A DNA stretch of 44,274 nucleotides. It comes from Deltaproteobacteria bacterium (lineage in GTDB: Bacteria; Desulfobacterota; GWC2-55-46; S146-80). The notes under the pieces were generated by a model. It worked only from the letters and a program-made list of their open reading frames with translations, was not told the DNA's origin and did no database searches. Positions 41,884-44,274 of this stretch are shown here, piece by piece. Positions within the stretch are counted from its first letter, which is position 1. The number at the start of each line of letters is the position of its first letter. A program made the position numbers and the translations under genes. The stretch covers positions 1 through 44,274 of the forward strand of contig WGFJ01000012.1 in NCBI GenBank assembly GCA_015492305.1, in the 5' to 3' direction.

Positions 41884-43865
41884 GTCCCCACAACCTCCCC
41901 CTCTGCTACAGGCACCCTCACCCCTGCCCTCTTCCTCCTCGGCACAACGGCAAGGATGGCCCCAAAGGTGGCCACCCCTGTGCCGATCCATATCCACTGG
42001 AGGAGGGGATCGATTATGGCCACAATGGTGACACTCCCGTCATTGTTCCAGCCTGCAAGGATGAGGTATATGTCCTCAACAAGGCCTGACCTTATGGCAA
42101 CCTCCGTTGTAGGCTGTCCCTGCTTGGTGTAGAACCTCTTTTCAGGGTAGAGGAAGCCAAGGTCCTTTCCACCCTTGAAGACCCTTATCTTCGCCCTTAC
42201 AGCCTCGTAGTTCCACTTCCTTCCCGGCTCAAGGCCGTTGAAGACAAAACGGTAGTCATCAAGGACCAGGGCCTCACCGGGCTTCAGATGGGCCTCATCC
42301 TTCTGCTGGAAGAAGCCATAGCCCACAAGACCCACCGTCATCATGACGATGCCCACATGGACTATGTAGCCCCCGTAACGGCGCCTGTTCTTTGAGATCA
42401 GTCTGCCAAGGGCCGTAAGTGCCCCTTCTCCTGTCATCCTCTGCCTTGCCCTTGTGCCATCGTAGAACTCGATGATGGTGGTCACAAGGACGAAGACGGA
42501 AAAGGCATAGAAGAAGACAGCCATGGGTCTATCGGCACCAAGGAGGATGATGGGGCCGACACTTGCCATCATCACAAGGGTGGGTATGGCAAACCTCCTC
42601 TTCAGGCTCTGCCATGAGGTGCTGCGCCACCCTATGAGGGGACATATACCCATAATGGCTATCATAGCAAGGAAGAGAGGGGTGTTGACCCTGTTGAAGA
42701 AGGGAGGACCAACGCTCACCTTGACCCCTTTGACCGCCTCTGAGATGATGGGGAAGATGGTCCCCCAGAAGGTGGCAAAGGCTATGCCAAGGAGGATCAG
42801 GTTGTTGTAAAGGAAGGTGCTCTCCCTTGAAAGGAGGGCCTCCAGCCTCTCCTCACCCCGGAGTTCCCTGTATCTTATGGATATGAGTATCATGCCAAAG
42901 ACAAGGACTATGCCAAGGAAGCCAAGGAACACATAACCAACCGATGACTGACCAAAGGCATGGACAGAGGCAACAACACCGCTCCGTGTAAGGAAGGTGC
43001 CGAAGATGGACAGGGAGAAGGTCAGAAGGATAAGGGCCATGTTCCATACCTTGAGCATCCCCCTTCTCTCCTGGATCATAACGGAGTGGAGGAATGCCGT
43101 TGCAGTGAGCCAGGGCATGAGGGAGGAGTTCTCAACAGGGTCCCATCCCCATACCCCTCCCCAGCCAAGCTCCCTGTAAGCCCACCAACCACCGAAGACT
43201 ATCCCCAGGGTAAGGAAGGTCCAGGAGAAGATGGTCCACCTCCTTGTCTTCCTTATCCACCAGCTATCCAGTTCTCCTGTGATAAGGGCAGCCATGGCGA
43301 AGGCAAAGGGAACGGTAAAACCCACATAACCAAGGTAGAGGGCAGGGGGATGAAAGACCATCCCGGGGTTCTGAAGAAGGGGGTTGAGACCATTTCCATC
43401 AGGGGGTGTGGTGGGCAGGAGCTCAAAGGGCGGAGTAACAAAGACAGAGAGGATGAGGAAGAATGCCTCCACAGCCCCTATTATGAGGGCCACATAGGGG
43501 AGGTAGAGGTGGATGCGATCCTTCCTGTTCTGATACATAACAATGAGGCCAAAGAGGGAGAGCAGCCATCCCCAGAAGAGGAGGGACCCATCCTGACCTG
43601 CCCACAGGCCCGTAACCTTGTAGAAGAGGGGGAGGGCCCTCTCCGAGTAGCCTGCCACATACCTTATCTGGAACCTGTCGGTGACAAAGGCGTATATGAG
43701 GGCAATGGCCGAGATGGTGTAGAGGAAGAAGATGAGGTAGAGCCCCCTGTACCCGCTCTCAATAAAGGACCTGTTCCTTCTGAAGAGGCCGTAAAGGATG
43801 GCAAAGAGGGTGTAAACCGATACCATCAGCCCTATGTAGAGGGCGTATCTTCCAAGATCGATCAA
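41880..43865 (-). CDS. ccmF: Cytochrome c heme lyase CcmF
   Basis: A 661-residue membrane protein with about 14-15 helices. The WWD-type heme domain reads GWGGVWGWDPVENSS, followed by MPWLTATAFLHSVMIQERR; flanking conserved histidines include one in GMVFHPPALYLGY. A long periplasmic loop follows (about 505-630). CcmF takes heme from holo-CcmE and attaches it to apocytochrome. The start is TTG at 43865, with an ideal AAAGGAGGTG five bases upstream and overlap with the ccmE stop. Confidence 0.95.
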   Translation of the reverse strand: MIDLGRYALYIGLMVSVYTLFAILYGLFRRNRSFIESGYRGLYLIFFLYTISAIALIYAFVTDRFQIRYVAGYSERALPLFYKVTGLWAGQDGSLLFWGWLLSLFGLIVMYQNRKDRIHLYLPYVALIIGAVEAFFLILSVFVTPPFELLPTTPPDGNGLNPLLQNPGMVFHPPALYLGYVGFTVPFAFAMAALITGELDSWWIRKTRRWTIFSWTFLTLGIVFGGWWAYRELGWGGVWGWDPVENSSLMPWLTATAFLHSVMIQERRGMLKVWNMALILLTFSLSIFGTFLTRSGVVASVHAFGQSSVGYVFLGFLGIVLVFGMILISIRYRELRGEERLEALLSRESTFLYNNLILLGIAFATFWGTIFPIISEAVKGVKVSVGPPFFNRVNTPLFLAMIAIMGICPLIGWRSTSWQSLKRRFAIPTLVMMASVGPIILLGADRPMAVFFYAFSVFVLVTTIIEFYDGTRARQRMTGEGALTALGRLISKNRRRYGGYIVHVGIVMMTVGLVGYGFFQQKDEAHLKPGEALVLDDYRFVFNGLEPGRKWNYEAVRAKIRVFKGGKDLGFLYPEKRFYTKQGQPTTEVAIRSGLVEDIYLILAGWNNDGSVTIVAIIDPLLQWIWIGTGVATFGAILAVVPRRKRAGVRVPVAEGEVVGT

Positions 43866-44274
43866 GTCCGCACCTCCTTTGATCCGGGTCCTTCAGGTGT
43901 CCCCTTTCTCTCGTACTTGGATGGACACTTCACAAGGAGCTGATCCGCCTTAAAGGTGTCTGTCCTCTCGTCGTATATGCCCTCGGCAACCACACTCACA
44001 CCCTCCCTCTCAAGGAGATCAGGAGGGGCACCGTGGTAGACCACCTGAAGGGTGTGGCCCGTCTTGTCATCCTTCAGGGCGAACCTGAGTTCAAGGTCCT
44101 TGGGATCGTAATTGACACTTCCGACAAGTAGCTCCCCGTTCACCCTCACCTTCCTGCCTTTGAGGCTCTCCTTCTGGCTCATGAACTCAGAGACGGAGAG
44201 GTAGTACATGCTCCCCGTCTGGATACCAACATACATGAGGTAGATGAGGGCCGAGAGGATCACACCTCCAAGGA
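43862..44274 (-). CDS. ccmE: CcmE heme chaperone, CxxxY type (5' end outside window)
   Basis: The frame is open to the window edge; a GTG at 44263 exists, but the residues before it (LGG then VILSALIYLMYVGI) look like the usual N-terminal anchor, so the true start is probably beyond the end. After the anchor comes an OB-fold domain (RKVRVNGELLVGSV, VVYHGAPPDLL, VVAEGIYD). The heme-binding motif, normally HxxxY, is CPSKY here: Cys codon 43925-43927 and Tyr codon 43913-43915. This is the Cys-type CcmE known from Desulfovibrio and archaea, which goes with Ccm systems lacking CcmG and CcmH. Confidence 0.9.
   Translation of the reverse strand, partial: LGGVILSALIYLMYVGIQTGSMYYLSVSEFMSQKESLKGRKVRVNGELLVGSVNYDPKDLELRFALKDDKTGHTLQVVYHGAPPDLLEREGVSVVAEGIYDERTDTFKADQLLVKCPSKYERKGTPEGPGSKEVRT

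Noticed and set aside
42960-43943. 327-codon plus-strand open frame opposite ccmF
   Set aside because: It is fully antisense to a secure CcmF; no ribosome site, and composition (Gly/Glu/Pro rich) is that of an antisense shadow.
1-44274. CRISPR arrays, insertion sequences, phage genes, rRNA or tRNA genes
   Set aside because: No regular spacer-repeat pattern, transposase, integrase, terminal repeats or RNA-gene signatures were seen. No gene-free stretch exceeds about 150 bp.

Overview
The window looks like a compact chromosomal segment from an anaerobic, probably thermophilic bacterium. Arginine is mostly AGG and isoleucine is often ATA, a bias common in thermophiles. Anaerobic-route cobalamin genes, a two-subunit pyruvate carboxylase, a CxxxY-type CcmE and heavy chemosensory/two-component content would fit Nitrospirota (Thermodesulfovibrio-like) or deltaproteobacterial sulfur-cycle lineages. 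That placement is inference: no rRNA or tRNA was found. Genes are packed head to tail with 1-26 bp overlaps, and all three main convergent pairs overlap or nearly touch.

Layout: (1) 1-2976, end of a biotin carboxylase, pycB and an AEC permease. (2) 2981-5248, a sigma70-type promoter, a MEMO-family gene and gltX. (3) 5243-9124, minus strand: a signalling operon of a helix-turn-helix/receiver protein, a large hybrid kinase with a degenerate GGDEF domain, and a DivK-like receiver. (4) 9147-10675, minus strand: a diheme cytochrome c and an XRE-type HTH fused to a metallo-beta-lactamase hydrolase. (5) 10745-18006, plus strand: a seven-gene run of transhydrogenase pntAA-pntAB-pntB, an internally duplicated DUF5752-like protein, TreT-like trehalose synthase, a MscS channel and OtsA. 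(6) 25429-18011, minus strand, behind a TTGACA promoter: a 60-aa protein, cobQ, an Aas-like acyl-ACP synthetase, cbiB, cobD, crcB, DUF190, a 52-aa basic protein and a lipoprotein M48 protease. (7) 25509-35361, plus strand: an NtrC-type regulator, then two tandem perfect palindromes, a textbook sigma54 promoter, and the chemosensory operon STAS-MCP-cheY-cheA-cheW-MCP-cheR-cheD-cheB. (8) 44274-35356, minus strand: ccmE, ccmF, a composite membrane protein, ccmA, ccmB, ccmC, ccmD, then cbiG, a three-helix membrane protein, a Tat-exported molybdenum oxidoreductase and cobJ/cbiH.

The strongest lead is the chemosensory block. The response-regulator activator gene, its probable enhancer sites and the -24/-12 promoter lie in order. 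The second receptor ends in a CheR-tethering-type pentapeptide encoded inside the cheR overlap, and CheA carries two exact-length 24-residue repeats resembling the MshEN cyclic-di-GMP motif. Other leads are the XRE-hydrolase fusion, the dual trehalose cassette, the Ccm system without CcmG/H/I beside its composite protein, and the Mo-enzyme/three-helix pair inside a cobalamin run. Two short genes (19302-19460 and ccmD at 38174-38326) are under 60 codons and easily missed.
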